Shown here: positions 7,770-16,250 of the stretch, piece after piece
How the letters are laid out: each line of letters opens with the position of its first letter
Numbering within the stretch: position 1 is the stretch's first letter
Assembly (NCBI GenBank): GCA_964622835.1
Contig: CAZUSA010000002.1
Coordinates: 1 to 64,000, forward strand
Reading direction: 5' to 3'
Origin: JABIKK01 sp964622835
Lineage (GTDB): Archaea > Nanobdellota > Nanobdellia > SCGC-AAA011-G17 > UBA489
Length of the DNA stretch: 64,000 nucleotides
Translations under genes and position numbers: made by a program
Notes under the pieces: generated by a model
The model's input: only the letters and a program-made list of their open reading frames with translations
Told to the model about the DNA's origin: nothing
Database searches by the model: none

Positions 7770-8114
7770 ATGACAGAACAAAACTTAGAAGCAGAAATGG
7801 CACAACTACAAATGTTAGAACAAAACATGAAAGCACTAGACATGCAACGACAAAACATGCAATTGCAACTCATGGAAGCAGAAAATTCCTTAAAAGAATT
7901 AGAAACATACGAAGGAAAACCTTTCAAAATTGTTGGACCCATCATGATAGCGGCAGAAAAAGACGTTGTTATAAAAGAATTAAACGAAAAAGTTGAACTT
8001 CTTAAAGTACGCGTTGATGGATTTACAAAACAAGAAGCAACCTTAAAAGAACAGTTTGAAAGTATACAAACAAAACTTATGAGTTCTCTAAGCCAACAAC
8101 AGAAGAACAAATAA
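7770..8114 (+). CDS. pfdB: Prefoldin subunit beta
   Basis: A 114-aa subunit of the jellyfish-shaped prefoldin hexamer (alpha2beta4) that holds unfolded proteins. Two long coiled-coil helices (about 3-50 and 72-112) flank a beta hairpin with 'YEGKPFKIVGPIMIAAEKD'. I chose ATG 7770, 2 nt after the rpoP stop, because the frame upstream overlaps rpoP and has no coiled-coil character. The alpha subunit is encoded at 27050. Confidence 0.92.
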   Translation: MTEQNLEAEMAQLQMLEQNMKALDMQRQNMQLQLMEAENSLKELETYEGKPFKIVGPIMIAAEKDVVIKELNEKVELLKVRVDGFTKQEATLKEQFESIQTKLMSSLSQQQKNK

Positions 8115-8174
8115 GCTTTTAAAGGACATCTTCTTTGACACCACGCTAGGTAATAGTTATGGGAGATAGATATA

Positions 8175-8420
8175 ATGCAAGATATGAACATCGTTGTGGA
8201 ACTTCTCGCCGCAATAGGCGACGATAATAGCGTCCCACGAAACGTTCGATCAAAGGTTAATGAAACCATAACATGCATTCAAGAAAATAACGGTACTTCT
8301 ATTGATATCACTGTTGATAAAGCAATTCAATATCTTGACGAGTTATCCAACGACCCAAATATCCCCATGTTTACCCGGACACAATTATGGAGTGCAATCA
8401 GCGCCCTCGAAAGTAAATAA
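8175..8420 (+). CDS. UPF0147 family protein
   Basis: An 81-aa all-helical protein of the archaeal family UPF0147, recognised by 'LLAAIGDDNSVPRNVRSKV' and 'LDELSNDPNIPMFTRTQLW'. Its function is unknown. A GGGAGAT ribosome site precedes the ATG at 8175. It sits between pfdB and sepF, and similar proteins are widespread in archaea and DPANN. Confidence 0.85.
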   Translation: MQDMNIVVELLAAIGDDNSVPRNVRSKVNETITCIQENNGTSIDITVDKAIQYLDELSNDPNIPMFTRTQLWSAISALESK

Positions 8421-8433
8421 TCAGACACAGATA

Positions 8434-8443
8434 TTTTTATATA
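8434..8443 (+). promoter_or_regulatory. TATA box upstream of sepF
   Basis: TTTATATACC lies about 38 nt before the sepF ATG, leaving a leader of about 12 nt. Confidence 0.4.
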
Positions 8444-8477
8444 CCACTCCCCACTCGTAATTACACAATTAACAAAA

Positions 8478-8876
8478 ATGGCAATATTTTCACGCATTAG
8501 AAGCAGATTAGGCATTGGCGACCGCGTTGATGACTTCGATGACATGTACGGCGAAGACGAATTCGTTGAAATCGACTCTACAAAGCATACTGGTGCACGC
8601 TCTAAAATAACCGTAAAATCCTTTATTATCAACGATTTTGACGATATCAAAGATACGTTAAGTGCTCTTCGAGAAGGATATACCATTGCCTTAGTAAATA
8701 TTAAACCATTAAAAGACAAAGACATTGTCGAACTTAAACGTACTATTAACAAGTTAAAGAAAACATGCGATGCTATCGAAGGAGACATTGCAGGAATCTC
8801 TGAAGATTGGATTGTTGTGACACCGGGCTTTGCTCGCGTGCACAGAAATCAAGAAACCGCAGAAGTCGCGGAGTAA
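8478..8876 (+). CDS. sepF: Archaeal SepF cell division protein
   Basis: SepF anchors FtsZ to the membrane in archaea lacking FtsA. The N-terminal amphipathic helix 'MAIFSRIRSRLGI' is the expected membrane-targeting sequence. A disordered acidic linker (16-40) precedes the SepF core (about 45-122), which includes 'KSFIINDFDDIKDTLSALREGYTIALVNIKPL' features and 'GDIAGISEDWIVVTPG'. The length of 132 aa is normal. Together with ftsZ at 3717 it supports a SepF-dependent divisome. Confidence 0.92.
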   Translation: MAIFSRIRSRLGIGDRVDDFDDMYGEDEFVEIDSTKHTGARSKITVKSFIINDFDDIKDTLSALREGYTIALVNIKPLKDKDIVELKRTINKLKKTCDAIEGDIAGISEDWIVVTPGFARVHRNQETAEVAE

Positions 8877-8927
8877 TTTCTCACTTGGAGAAGATACCTT
8901 TTTAAGTCGTTCTTGACACATTTTTTT

Positions 8928-9458
8928 ATGGAAGAACTCAAAGGTCAACAGTGCATGTTTTGTGGTAAAAAGACCTTAACATTATTACAAGACGAAATAG
9001 ATATTCCTTTTTTTGGCAAAACATTCTCTTTTTCCATGAAATGCAGTAGTTGTACGTTCTTTAAGTCAGACGTCGAAGCAGCAACAATGAAAGATCCTTG
9101 TAAAATAACCTTTACCACAGAAAACAAAAAAGACTTAGATGTACGCATTGTAAAAAGTTCTTCAGCACACGTTAAAGTGCCTACGTTGAAAATGGACATG
9201 CGACCTGGTCCGGCTTCTGAAGGTTTTGTTTCAAATGTAGAAGGAATCTTAAAACGATTTAAAAAAATCATAGAAAACGTACGTGACAACTCAGATGATA
9301 GTAGCGAACGCAAAAGTGCAAAGAATTTATTAAAGAAATTGTGGAAAATAGAATGTGGAGACTTACCCGTAAAAATTGTCATAGAAGATCCCACTGGTAA
9401 TAGTGGTATTATTTCTGAAAAAGCAACCGTGGAAAAGTTAAAAGGTAAGAAGAAATAA
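8928..9458 (+). CDS. ZPR1-type zinc finger protein
   Basis: Archaeal ZPR1 homologue with a single ZPR1 module, compared with two in eukaryotes, where ZPR1 binds EF-1A. A C4 zinc finger, C-M-F-C (9-12) and C-S-S-C, is followed by the double-stranded beta domain containing 'KVPTLKMDMRPGPASEGFVSNVEGIL', a strong family signature. A K-rich helix and the end 'VKIVIEDPTGNSGI' close it. I use ATG 8928 (176 aa) because TTTTTAAG at about 8900 is 27 nt upstream, giving a leaderless mRNA. Confidence 0.9.
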   Translation: MEELKGQQCMFCGKKTLTLLQDEIDIPFFGKTFSFSMKCSSCTFFKSDVEAATMKDPCKITFTTENKKDLDVRIVKSSSAHVKVPTLKMDMRPGPASEGFVSNVEGILKRFKKIIENVRDNSDDSSERKSAKNLLKKLWKIECGDLPVKIVIEDPTGNSGIISEKATVEKLKGKKK

Positions 9459-9532
9459 TTCTTTATAAACTTCTTAAGGAAATCACCTTTAAACATACAA
9501 ATATTTTTAAAATAATCTTTTGAAAATCACTT

Positions 9533-10054
9533 ATGATTAAATCGGATAAAAAAACGTTAAGCAAACTTTCTTTAGCATTCTCCCCTGCAGATATAGCCCA
9601 ATTAGGAAGAATCTTTACCCACCTTCGACAAACTAATTCTTCAACAGTACCAGGAGAACAACTAATAGCAGGATTAAAGAGATTAGAAGAAATAACAGCA
9701 TTACAATTAGGTAAAAGCCATTATGTTTTCCACGTGGAAGATAGCTGGGCTGGTGAAAACACAATGTATGGCGATGGCACTAACCTTTATCTTCGCCAGG
9801 GTGATGCACTAGAAAGAAAATGTTATGCAGATTACCCTTCACAACAAGATTTTATATGTGACCAACTTCTTGAACATGGTTTCACAGAAGTTTATACAGG
9901 AAGGATTCCCTTTGACAAACCATTTTTAGGACTAGAAGCGGGGTGGACTGATGACGACGGTGATACCATGAGTCACGAACCTCTTAGAAAAGATGAAATT
10001 GCTTATTTTACTGAGCGAGGCATTACAGTTACTGTGTTAGATCAATTATTATAA
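9533..10054 (+). CDS. Unrecognised 173-aa protein
   Basis: I do not recognise it. It is a soluble acidic protein with a helical N-terminal third (1-60, leucine-rich) and a beta-rich remainder with 'VFHVEDSWAGENTMYGDGTNLYLRQGD' character, several W, Y and D residues, and an acidic 'WTDDDGDT' loop that could bind metal. No signal or membrane segment is present. A TATA-like stretch and a 25-nt spacing precede ATG 9533. It is convergent with dph2, 3 nt apart at the 3' ends. Confidence 0.6.
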   Translation: MIKSDKKTLSKLSLAFSPADIAQLGRIFTHLRQTNSSTVPGEQLIAGLKRLEEITALQLGKSHYVFHVEDSWAGENTMYGDGTNLYLRQGDALERKCYADYPSQQDFICDQLLEHGFTEVYTGRIPFDKPFLGLEAGWTDDDGDTMSHEPLRKDEIAYFTERGITVTVLDQLL

Positions 10055-10057
10055 TAA

Positions 10058-11044
10058 TTAAACAAATCCTTTTTCTAGAATATCTTCCCACGACATATCC
10101 CCACAAAGAACTGCACATTCTCTCGCAGTAAGTATTGGTTTATCAAATAATGCAGCAGCATCTAATGCAATACGTGGACATGCTAATTCAATAAATGCGT
10201 TAACGGTATGTAAATTAATTAATTTGTCATTGGTTACTTCACTCATCGATAAGAGAATAACTGTTTTACCCATTGCTTCTAATTTTGTTTGTACTGTCTC
10301 TGCAGAACCAAAATGTTGGCCCTCTTTAATACCAATAATAATACCAACGGTTTTTGCTTCACGTGTTTTTTCAATAGCAGCAAAGCGTTGTTTTACCATT
10401 TGTTCTTTTATTTCATGCATGTTTTCAAACGTTTCATTCACAGGATCAAGTAAGAACACAGGTTTATCCAATGCCATAGCCATACCTAACGCATGGAATC
10501 TGTTTGCAATTACAAATATGGCATCAACATCCTTTGCTAACGTTTTATACGTTGCATATTCACAGCCTAACACTTGGCCGTCGTAAAACACATGGCCTTT
10601 CCCTTCAGGAATCGTAACCGAACTTCCTTCTTTTTCTACCACTTCTTTAACGAGTGGTAATTGATGGAGATGTTGCATAGACGCTGCCAAACCAATTGCT
10701 TTGAACGCTTTCAATGCAGGTAAGGCCTTTGTCAACGAAGGCATAATATTTTGATCAAACGTTACACCAACATAGACTATAGGAAAAGAAACATCCATGA
10801 ATGGTGCGTGACCATACATCACAATCGTATCACACTGTAACTGTTTTGCTTCATCAATAGCCACATCACAAGCACCCCATAAGGGCTCGCCGGAGAGAAT
10901 AACATCAGCCGATACAGCCTCATTGATCATAGAAACAATACGAACTCCTTCTGTCTTTAATCCTTCAGGTAGTTGTACTAAGACACGCTGAGCGTTCTTT
11001 TCTTTCAACTCACGAATGAGCTTTTCTTCATCAAAGGTATACAT
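10058..11044 (-). CDS. dph2: Diphthamide synthesis enzyme Dph2 (archaeal homodimer type)
   Basis: Radical [4Fe-4S] enzyme that transfers the 3-amino-3-carboxypropyl group from SAM to the conserved histidine of aEF2, the first step of diphthamide. Three cluster cysteines align with the known archaeal pattern: C59 ('WGACDVA'), C161 ('LGCEYA') and C289 ('ELACPR'). The three-repeat architecture and 328 aa are normal. The gene starts 28 nt from a TATA shared with glyS and is convergent with the 173-aa gene. Confidence 0.95.
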   Translation of the reverse strand: MYTFDEEKLIRELKEKNAQRVLVQLPEGLKTEGVRIVSMINEAVSADVILSGEPLWGACDVAIDEAKQLQCDTIVMYGHAPFMDVSFPIVYVGVTFDQNIMPSLTKALPALKAFKAIGLAASMQHLHQLPLVKEVVEKEGSSVTIPEGKGHVFYDGQVLGCEYATYKTLAKDVDAIFVIANRFHALGMAMALDKPVFLLDPVNETFENMHEIKEQMVKQRFAAIEKTREAKTVGIIIGIKEGQHFGSAETVQTKLEAMGKTVILLSMSEVTNDKLINLHTVNAFIELACPRIALDAAALFDKPILTARECAVLCGDMSWEDILEKGFV

Positions 11045-11068
11045 CGTATCACAACCACTAAGGAAAGG

Positions 11069-11077
11069 ATTATAAAG
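11069..11077. promoter_or_regulatory. Shared TATA of dph2 and glyS
   Basis: ATTATAAAG contains a palindromic TTATAA core centred at about 11072. The dph2 ATG on the minus strand (11044) and the glyS ATG on the plus strand (11098) lie 28 and 26 nt away. No second TATA-like box is visible in the 53-bp spacer. Confidence 0.55.
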
Positions 11078-11097
11078 CTTCCTTGGCGGTCTTCTTT

Positions 11098-12615
11098 ATG
11101 CCTCACAAGCCAGTACAGGTACAAAAAAAAGATCGTGGAGCCTTTCTCCAAGAACTTCAGGCGTTCATTCAAGCAAAAGGATTTATCTGGGGACCCTTTC
11201 CTGAAATATATGGCGGCCTCGCAGGATTCTATTCGTACGGCCCTTTAGGAAAATTATTGAAAGACAAAGTAGAAACCACCGTTAAACGAACGTTTCAATC
11301 TCATGGTTTTTGGGAAGTAGAATGTCCTATCGTTATTCCCGATACGGTCTGGGAAGCATCAGGTCATTTGACAACATTTACCGATCCTGTTATTCATACC
11401 AAAGATAAAAAAGAAAGCTATCGAGCTGATAAATTATTAGAAGACAAAGATATTGTTATTACTGACCATAGTGATGCAGCATTATTAGAACTCATACGAA
11501 AACATGACATAACAGCACCTAACGGCAAACCCTTAGAATTTAAGATTAGTCATCAAAGCTTAATGATGAAAACCACAGCCGGCGGTGTTGATGCAAGTTT
11601 GAGACCGGAAACAGCAACGGTAACATACTTACCGTTTAAACGATACTTGGAATTCTTTAGAAAACAATTACCCTTCGGTGTCTTCCAAATGGGAAAAGCC
11701 TTTCGTAACGAAATAAGCCCACGACAAAATGTTCTCCGTGGACGGGAATTTACGCAAGCAGAAGCACAAATCTTCATAGCACCAGCAGAAAAAAACAATT
11801 GGGAAAAATATACACCCATTAAAAATGTTGAACTACCCTTATGGGATGCAACAGCACAAAAAAGTAAGAAAAAACCCACCATGACCACTGTTGAAGAAGC
11901 GGTAAAGAAAAAACAATTTACTACAAAAGCATACGCATGGTGTGTGTGGTTAGCATACCATCAATTTAGAAATATGGGAATACCCGCAAGTAGAATACGC
12001 ATACGACAACACCATGATGATGAAAAAGCATTCTATGCAAAAGACGCATGGGACATAGAAATACACTTGAACAGTTTTGGATGGACAGAAGTGTGCGGTA
12101 TCCACGATCGTGGAGACTACGACTTACAACAACATACAAAGTTTTCACAAGAGAAACTAACACTAACAGATAATGGAAAAACAATAACACCCCATGTGTT
12201 AGAAATAGCCTTTGGTGTGGATAGGCCATTGTACGCATTACTTGATTTGTTTTATGGTAAAGTAGACAAAGACCAAGGAAAAACAACGTTTAATGTTCCT
12301 TACCATCTTGCACCCGTAGACGTTGCTATCTTTCCATTAATGAAAAAAGATGGACTACCAGAATATGCACAACAAGTAAAAGAACAATTAGAACAACATT
12401 TCGTGATTACCTACGATCAAGCAGGCAGCATAGGAAAACGTTATTTACGTGCAGCTGAAGCAGGAACGCCCTATTGCATTACCATCGATCATGATTCATT
12501 AACCAACAATGATGTGACAATACGTGATCGGAATACAGAAAAACAAGAACGTATATCCGTAAAAGAACTTGTAGCAACATTACAACAAAAACTTTTACAC
12601 GACTGTTCAGAATAA
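11098..12615 (+). CDS. glyS: Glycyl-tRNA synthetase (class II, alpha2)
   Basis: Charges tRNA-Gly. Class II features are seen in order: motif 1 region 'GPLGKLLKDKVETTVKRTF', motif 2 'FRNEISPRQNVLRGREF', motif 3 'EIAFGVDRPLYALL'. The anticodon-binding domain from about residue 405 contains 'LAPVDVAIFPLMKKDGLPEYA' and 'RYLRAAEAGTPYCITIDHDS'. The archaeal/eukaryotic alpha2 form is expected. ATG 11098 is preferred over the ATG five codons earlier because it is 26 nt from the TATA box. The length is 505 aa. Confidence 0.96.
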   Translation: MPHKPVQVQKKDRGAFLQELQAFIQAKGFIWGPFPEIYGGLAGFYSYGPLGKLLKDKVETTVKRTFQSHGFWEVECPIVIPDTVWEASGHLTTFTDPVIHTKDKKESYRADKLLEDKDIVITDHSDAALLELIRKHDITAPNGKPLEFKISHQSLMMKTTAGGVDASLRPETATVTYLPFKRYLEFFRKQLPFGVFQMGKAFRNEISPRQNVLRGREFTQAEAQIFIAPAEKNNWEKYTPIKNVELPLWDATAQKSKKKPTMTTVEEAVKKKQFTTKAYAWCVWLAYHQFRNMGIPASRIRIRQHHDDEKAFYAKDAWDIEIHLNSFGWTEVCGIHDRGDYDLQQHTKFSQEKLTLTDNGKTITPHVLEIAFGVDRPLYALLDLFYGKVDKDQGKTTFNVPYHLAPVDVAIFPLMKKDGLPEYAQQVKEQLEQHFVITYDQAGSIGKRYLRAAEAGTPYCITIDHDSLTNNDVTIRDRNTEKQERISVKELVATLQQKLLHDCSE

Positions 12616-12939
12616 TTACTTAGCTTGATGATAAGACAATGCTTCTTCCACTACATGAGATGTTCTAACATCATATCCGCGGTCAGACAATTGAGTTGGC
12701 CGAAGAATACGCGCACCCTTACATCCGTAAAACTGTCTCATATTAAGAGGAACAATAGGAACAACATCAGATGGTTGTGGTAATCTTACTCGTGTTGGAG
12801 TAGCAGGTACATTTTGTCCTACATTCGTCTCGAGTGATCCCATATCTTTCGGCATCAATGATGGAACAGGTGTCGCAAGAATAGCAAGTGTTGTTAACGC
12901 TGTAGTCAATATCCTTCTTCCTCGTGTCATGACCATCAT
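12616..12939 (-). CDS. Small secreted protein, unrecognised
   Basis: A 107-aa protein with a signal-peptide-like N-terminus: basic start, then 'ILTTALTTLAILATPVPS' ending near residue 27. The mature part is proline- and arginine-rich without known domains; one C sits near residue 74. Several ATGs cluster at 12927-12939, and a TATATG-like box around 12960 fits the first. It is convergent with glyS, abutting its stop. Confidence 0.5.
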   Translation of the reverse strand: MMVMTRGRRILTTALTTLAILATPVPSLMPKDMGSLETNVGQNVPATPTRVRLPQPSDVVPIVPLNMRQFYGCKGARILRPTQLSDRGYDVRTSHVVEEALSYHQAK

Positions 12940-13018
12940 CTTTTAGGACTCTTAACACATATAAACATTTGCTTTACCACAACAGCTAAAAAGAGACTGA
13001 TTATTTTTAAACAAAAAA

Positions 13019-13092
13019 GGGCCTGTAGTTCAGCCTGGTAGAACGCATGCGTGGCACGCATGAGGCCGTGGGTTCGAATCCCGCCGGGTCCA
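13019..13092 (+). tRNA. tRNA-Ala (GGC)
   Basis: A 74-nt cloverleaf with acceptor GGGCCTG pairing CGGGTCC, including two G-T wobbles. The usual G3-T70 alanine identity pair is among them. The anticodon stem CATGC/GCATG encloses GTGGCAC, giving GGC. The T-loop is TTCGAAT and no CCA is encoded. A TATA-like TATTTTTAAAC sits just upstream. Confidence 0.93.
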
Positions 13093-13134
13093 CTCATACT
13101 AAACACATAAAAACAAGAAGAATACAACACAACC

Positions 13135-13368
13135 ATGGGAAGAAAAGCAAAGAGTCCACGTGTTCTCAATCTACGAAAGAAACGTATGAAGAAAATAAAA
13201 GGAACGTTTCGTGAAGTAGGACCTGTTAAAAAAATCAAACGAACACCTAAAAAAACACTCACAAAAAAACCACGCAAACCACCAACCAAAGCAAAAGCTC
13301 CAAAAAAAAGTGGATGGTTAAAGAAACAACGAATAAAAGCAAAAACATGGGTGACAAAACATGACTGA
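13135..13368 (+). CDS. Highly basic 77-aa protein, unrecognised
   Basis: I do not recognise a family. About half the residues are K or R, with prolines (KKPRKPPTKAKAPKK-like), so it is probably disordered and nucleic-acid binding. It overlaps the start of the HIT gene by 8 nt, hence is co-translated with it. A leader of about 42 nt separates it from tRNA-Ala upstream. A ribosome- or chromatin-associated role is inference. Confidence 0.6.
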   Translation: MGRKAKSPRVLNLRKKRMKKIKGTFREVGPVKKIKRTPKKTLTKKPRKPPTKAKAPKKSGWLKKQRIKAKTWVTKHD

Positions 13369-13768
13369 TTGTATCTTCTGCAAAATTGTCAACAAAGAAC
13401 TCCCCGCAGATGTTATCTACGAAAACGATGATGTTCTTGTATTTATGAGTCTTGAACAAATAACACCAGGACATTTACTTGTTATACCAAAAAAACATTA
13501 TGTTAATCTTATAGAAACGCCAGAAGATGTTCTCAAAAGCTTAATGGGACCTTTAAAGAAATGTGTTGCTGCTGTGGATACACTTCATGAAGGAAGTACA
13601 GTTGGACAAAATAACCATGAAGCAGGAGGTCAAGTGATCTTCCATTTGCACTTCCACATCATACCACGCAATAGCAATGATGGACTTACCTCATGGGCAA
13701 ACAATGAAACAACACTAGAAGAACGAGCAGCCATAGCCCAGACCATCAGAGATGCTATGGACACATAA
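13361..13768 (+). CDS. HIT family nucleotide hydrolase
   Basis: Histidine-triad hydrolase or transferase of the HINT/Ap4A type. The catalytic H-x-H-x-H is at residues 95-99 (HLHFH), preceded by 'QNNHEAGGQ'. An N-terminal C-I-F-C with H46 is the optional zinc site of this family. The length of 135 aa is typical. It overlaps the preceding basic-protein gene by 8 nt and is followed 37 nt later by a tRNA gene. The physiological substrate cannot be told from sequence. Confidence 0.93.
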   Translation: MTDCIFCKIVNKELPADVIYENDDVLVFMSLEQITPGHLLVIPKKHYVNLIETPEDVLKSLMGPLKKCVAAVDTLHEGSTVGQNNHEAGGQVIFHLHFHIIPRNSNDGLTSWANNETTLEERAAIAQTIRDAMDT

Positions 13769-13805
13769 GAAACCTTTTAAACTATTTTCTAACGCTTTCA
13801 CGTAC

Positions 13806-13880
13806 GGCGCCGTAGCTCAGCCTGGTCAGAGCGCAGGTTTCATAAGCCTGAGGTCGAGAGTTCAAATCTCCCCGGCGCCA
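13806..13880 (+). tRNA. tRNA with CAT anticodon (elongator Met or Ile2)
   Basis: A 75-nt cloverleaf with acceptor GGCGCCG/CGGCGCC, an anticodon stem CAGGT/GCCTG and a TTCATAA loop. A fully paired acceptor and the absence of three G-C pairs in the anticodon stem argue against initiator tRNA. Elongator Met versus lysidine/agmatidine-type Ile2 cannot be decided from anticodon alone. The last 19 nt overlap the antiporter gene on the other strand. Confidence 0.88.
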
Positions 13881-15574
13881 GTCTCTTCACGTAAGAGTTC
13901 AGAATGTAATAGTGTTTCAATATGTTTATTACGTAACTTGGCTAATTGATTTTTCTTTCCTAACGGACCTTTTAACATATCAGCAACACGTTCACCACCT
14001 AAAATTGGTGGGATAACCACATAATCAGCACCTTCATCATACAAATCTAACGCCTCTTGCACATTATTTGCTGTCACGATCACAGTTGTTTTACTTTTCC
14101 CACGTTTGAACAATTTGACAATTAATAAACTGTCTTCGTATAAATGCACTGTTGAGATGATAAGCTTTGGTTTGTACTTTTTTATTTCAGCAACAATATC
14201 TGGATCAACAACGTCCCCATACATGCATGGGACTTCTTTTTTCATCAATCGTTTAATTAAATCAGGGTTATAATCTACAACCAAGGGTTTTTGTTTATTA
14301 CGTAATAACTTTTTTAAGATGCTATCACCAATGCGGTGTTGTCCTAAAAGAACAACATCATATTTCTTTTTTTTGTTATGATGCTTAATTAATTTCTCTT
14401 GTGCTTTTTTTCTTTCAAATATTTTAATGTAGGGTTTAACAAATTCATACAATTTCATGTTATTCATAACCATGTATGTTGAAGCAGTAATGGTTATTAT
14501 CCCCACAATAGAAACAATACCTACCAATTCTGTGGATACTTGGCCTAGTTGATATCCCATCGCTACAACAATAAGACTAAATTCACTTATCTGTGCAGCA
14601 GTTAAACCAACAAAGAAACCGGTTTTTGTTTTGAACCCCATAAAACCCATTATAGCAATTAAAATTAACGGGTTTCCAATCAAAACAAAGGCTGATAGTA
14701 AAAAGATTATAGGAAGGTGACTTACCAAACTCCCAAAACTAACAGAAGCTCCTATCACAAAGAAAAATAAAATAATGAAAAAATCTCTTAATGGCTTTAC
14801 ACGATTAGCAATTTCAATACTATAAGGCAACGACGCTAAGCAAACCCCTGCAATCAAGGCCCCAATTTCAATACTGAAACCCAATACAAAAGCAAGAATA
14901 GACAAACAAAAACACCAAGAAACTGCTGCCAAAAATAATGTTTCTTGCGAACGTGCAACTTTTTCAAAGAACAATGGCAATAAGAACTTCGTCGCTAAAT
15001 ATGCAAAAGCAATCAAAATAAATCCATTAACAACAGCAATACCAACATTTTCCACAGTACCTTGTGTTTTCATACTGCTTAAAAAAATAAGCAAGATCAC
15101 TGCAACAGCATCCTGAACTAATAAAAAGCCAATAGAAATCTTACCGTATAATTTTTCAAGATCGCCCTTGTCGGAGAGTAATTTGATTATGATGATCGTA
15201 CTACTAAATGCCAAAGCAATACCTATGTATAATGCTTCAACAGTAGAAAAACCTAACAATTCACTCAAGAAAAATCCAATAATTGCTGTAAAGAAAATTT
15301 GTCCCAAACCAGTATACAGAGAAACACGACCTACCTCTCTCAATAATTTTATGTTTAAACTCAACCCAACAATAAACAATAAGAATGTAACACCAATCTG
15401 TGAGAATGCTTCAATTTCTTTTGTTGTTTTTACTAAATTTAATACAAAAGGGCCCATAATAAGACCGGTAAGAATATACGCAGGAATAGCCGGCTGTTTT
15501 AACGCACGAAAAATCAATGCAAACATTGTTGCAACGATAATAACGACTCCTAATTCAAAGAAAATTGCCTGCAT
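13862..15574 (-). CDS. CPA2-type cation/proton antiporter with C-terminal TrkA-N domain
   Basis: A membrane protein of 570 aa. Residues 1 to about 380 form 12-13 hydrophobic helices of the Kef/CPA2 Na+(K+)/H+ exchanger fold. Residues from about 400 carry an RCK/TrkA-N Rossmann domain ('DVVLLGQHRIGDSILKKLL', then 'YGDVVDPDI') that senses NAD(H) or ligands and gates transport. The final residues T-G-A-G-E-I and the stop are encoded by the complement of the tRNA 3' end at 13862-13880. A TATA at about 15591-15600 and a GGTGA precede the ATG. Confidence 0.93.
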   Translation of the reverse strand: MQAIFFELGVVIIVATMFALIFRALKQPAIPAYILTGLIMGPFVLNLVKTTKEIEAFSQIGVTFLLFIVGLSLNIKLLREVGRVSLYTGLGQIFFTAIIGFFLSELLGFSTVEALYIGIALAFSSTIIIIKLLSDKGDLEKLYGKISIGFLLVQDAVAVILLIFLSSMKTQGTVENVGIAVVNGFILIAFAYLATKFLLPLFFEKVARSQETLFLAAVSWCFCLSILAFVLGFSIEIGALIAGVCLASLPYSIEIANRVKPLRDFFIILFFFVIGASVSFGSLVSHLPIIFLLSAFVLIGNPLILIAIMGFMGFKTKTGFFVGLTAAQISEFSLIVVAMGYQLGQVSTELVGIVSIVGIITITASTYMVMNNMKLYEFVKPYIKIFERKKAQEKLIKHHNKKKKYDVVLLGQHRIGDSILKKLLRNKQKPLVVDYNPDLIKRLMKKEVPCMYGDVVDPDIVAEIKKYKPKLIISTVHLYEDSLLIVKLFKRGKSKTTVIVTANNVQEALDLYDEGADYVVIPPILGGERVADMLKGPLGKKNQLAKLRNKHIETLLHSELLREETGAGEI

Positions 15575-15634
15575 ATATCACCACTTCTTTATTTATAAAC
15601 AATTATAGAATTCTTAAAGGTTTTGATTGGGCGT

Positions 15635-16243
15635 TTATTCTATTTTTACACCCAATGAAACAAGCTCTCTCTTCAGTTGTCCAAGGTCTTGATACTGGAT
15701 TCCTTTAAGACCACACGCTTTTGCACCAGCAACATTTTTTTCTCCATCATCAATAAAAAGTGCATTTTCTGGCTTTACTTGTAATGCCAAACAAACAGCC
15801 TTAAAGTTTTCCATACTTGGTTTAAGAGAACCTAATTGCCAGGAATATACTTGGGTACCAAAAAATTGTTCAACACCCCACATAGAAGGTACTACTGATT
15901 CAAACACCGTAGTGTTTGATAAAATTCCTAACCGATATGTTTTAGACAACGTTTCAATTAACCCATACATTCCTTCAAACATTGTTGCTTTATCTATACC
16001 TTGTTGCAGTGTCTCTGTTACAAAATCAACACTCTCTTGTGCAGGTTCAATACCAAACTCACGTAGAAAATTTCTTGCTAATTCAACAGGAGAACCATAT
16101 GCTGTTAGTTGGATAGCATGTTCATATTTAGTAAGAAAATCAGGGGTTTTAGAAATACCAAATCTTTCTCTTAATGTTTTAGAAATACCAATATTTTTTG
16201 TTCCTAATGTTTCCCACAAATCAAAGATAATTGCTTCTATCAT
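15635..16243 (-). CDS. HAD superfamily hydrolase
   Basis: A Rossmann-like phosphatase/dehalogenase fold of 202 aa. Motif I is F-D-L-W-E-T-L with nucleophile D8. The +2 position is W rather than the acid aspartate of phosphatases, as in some dehalogenase-like members. Motif II is 'GILSNTT', motif III the lysine of 'GSLKPSMENF', and motif IV 'ALFIDDGEKNV'. Substrate is unknown. It is last in the leftward set S17e-alba-HAD, 7 nt after alba. Confidence 0.82.
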   Translation of the reverse strand: MIEAIIFDLWETLGTKNIGISKTLRERFGISKTPDFLTKYEHAIQLTAYGSPVELARNFLREFGIEPAQESVDFVTETLQQGIDKATMFEGMYGLIETLSKTYRLGILSNTTVFESVVPSMWGVEQFFGTQVYSWQLGSLKPSMENFKAVCLALQVKPENALFIDDGEKNVAGAKACGLKGIQYQDLGQLKRELVSLGVKIE

Positions 16244-16250
16244 TTAAAAT

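Noticed and set aside
13752..13949. Rightward frame across the CAT tRNA
   Set aside because: It reads through a tRNA gene and the antisense of the antiporter; no support as a protein.
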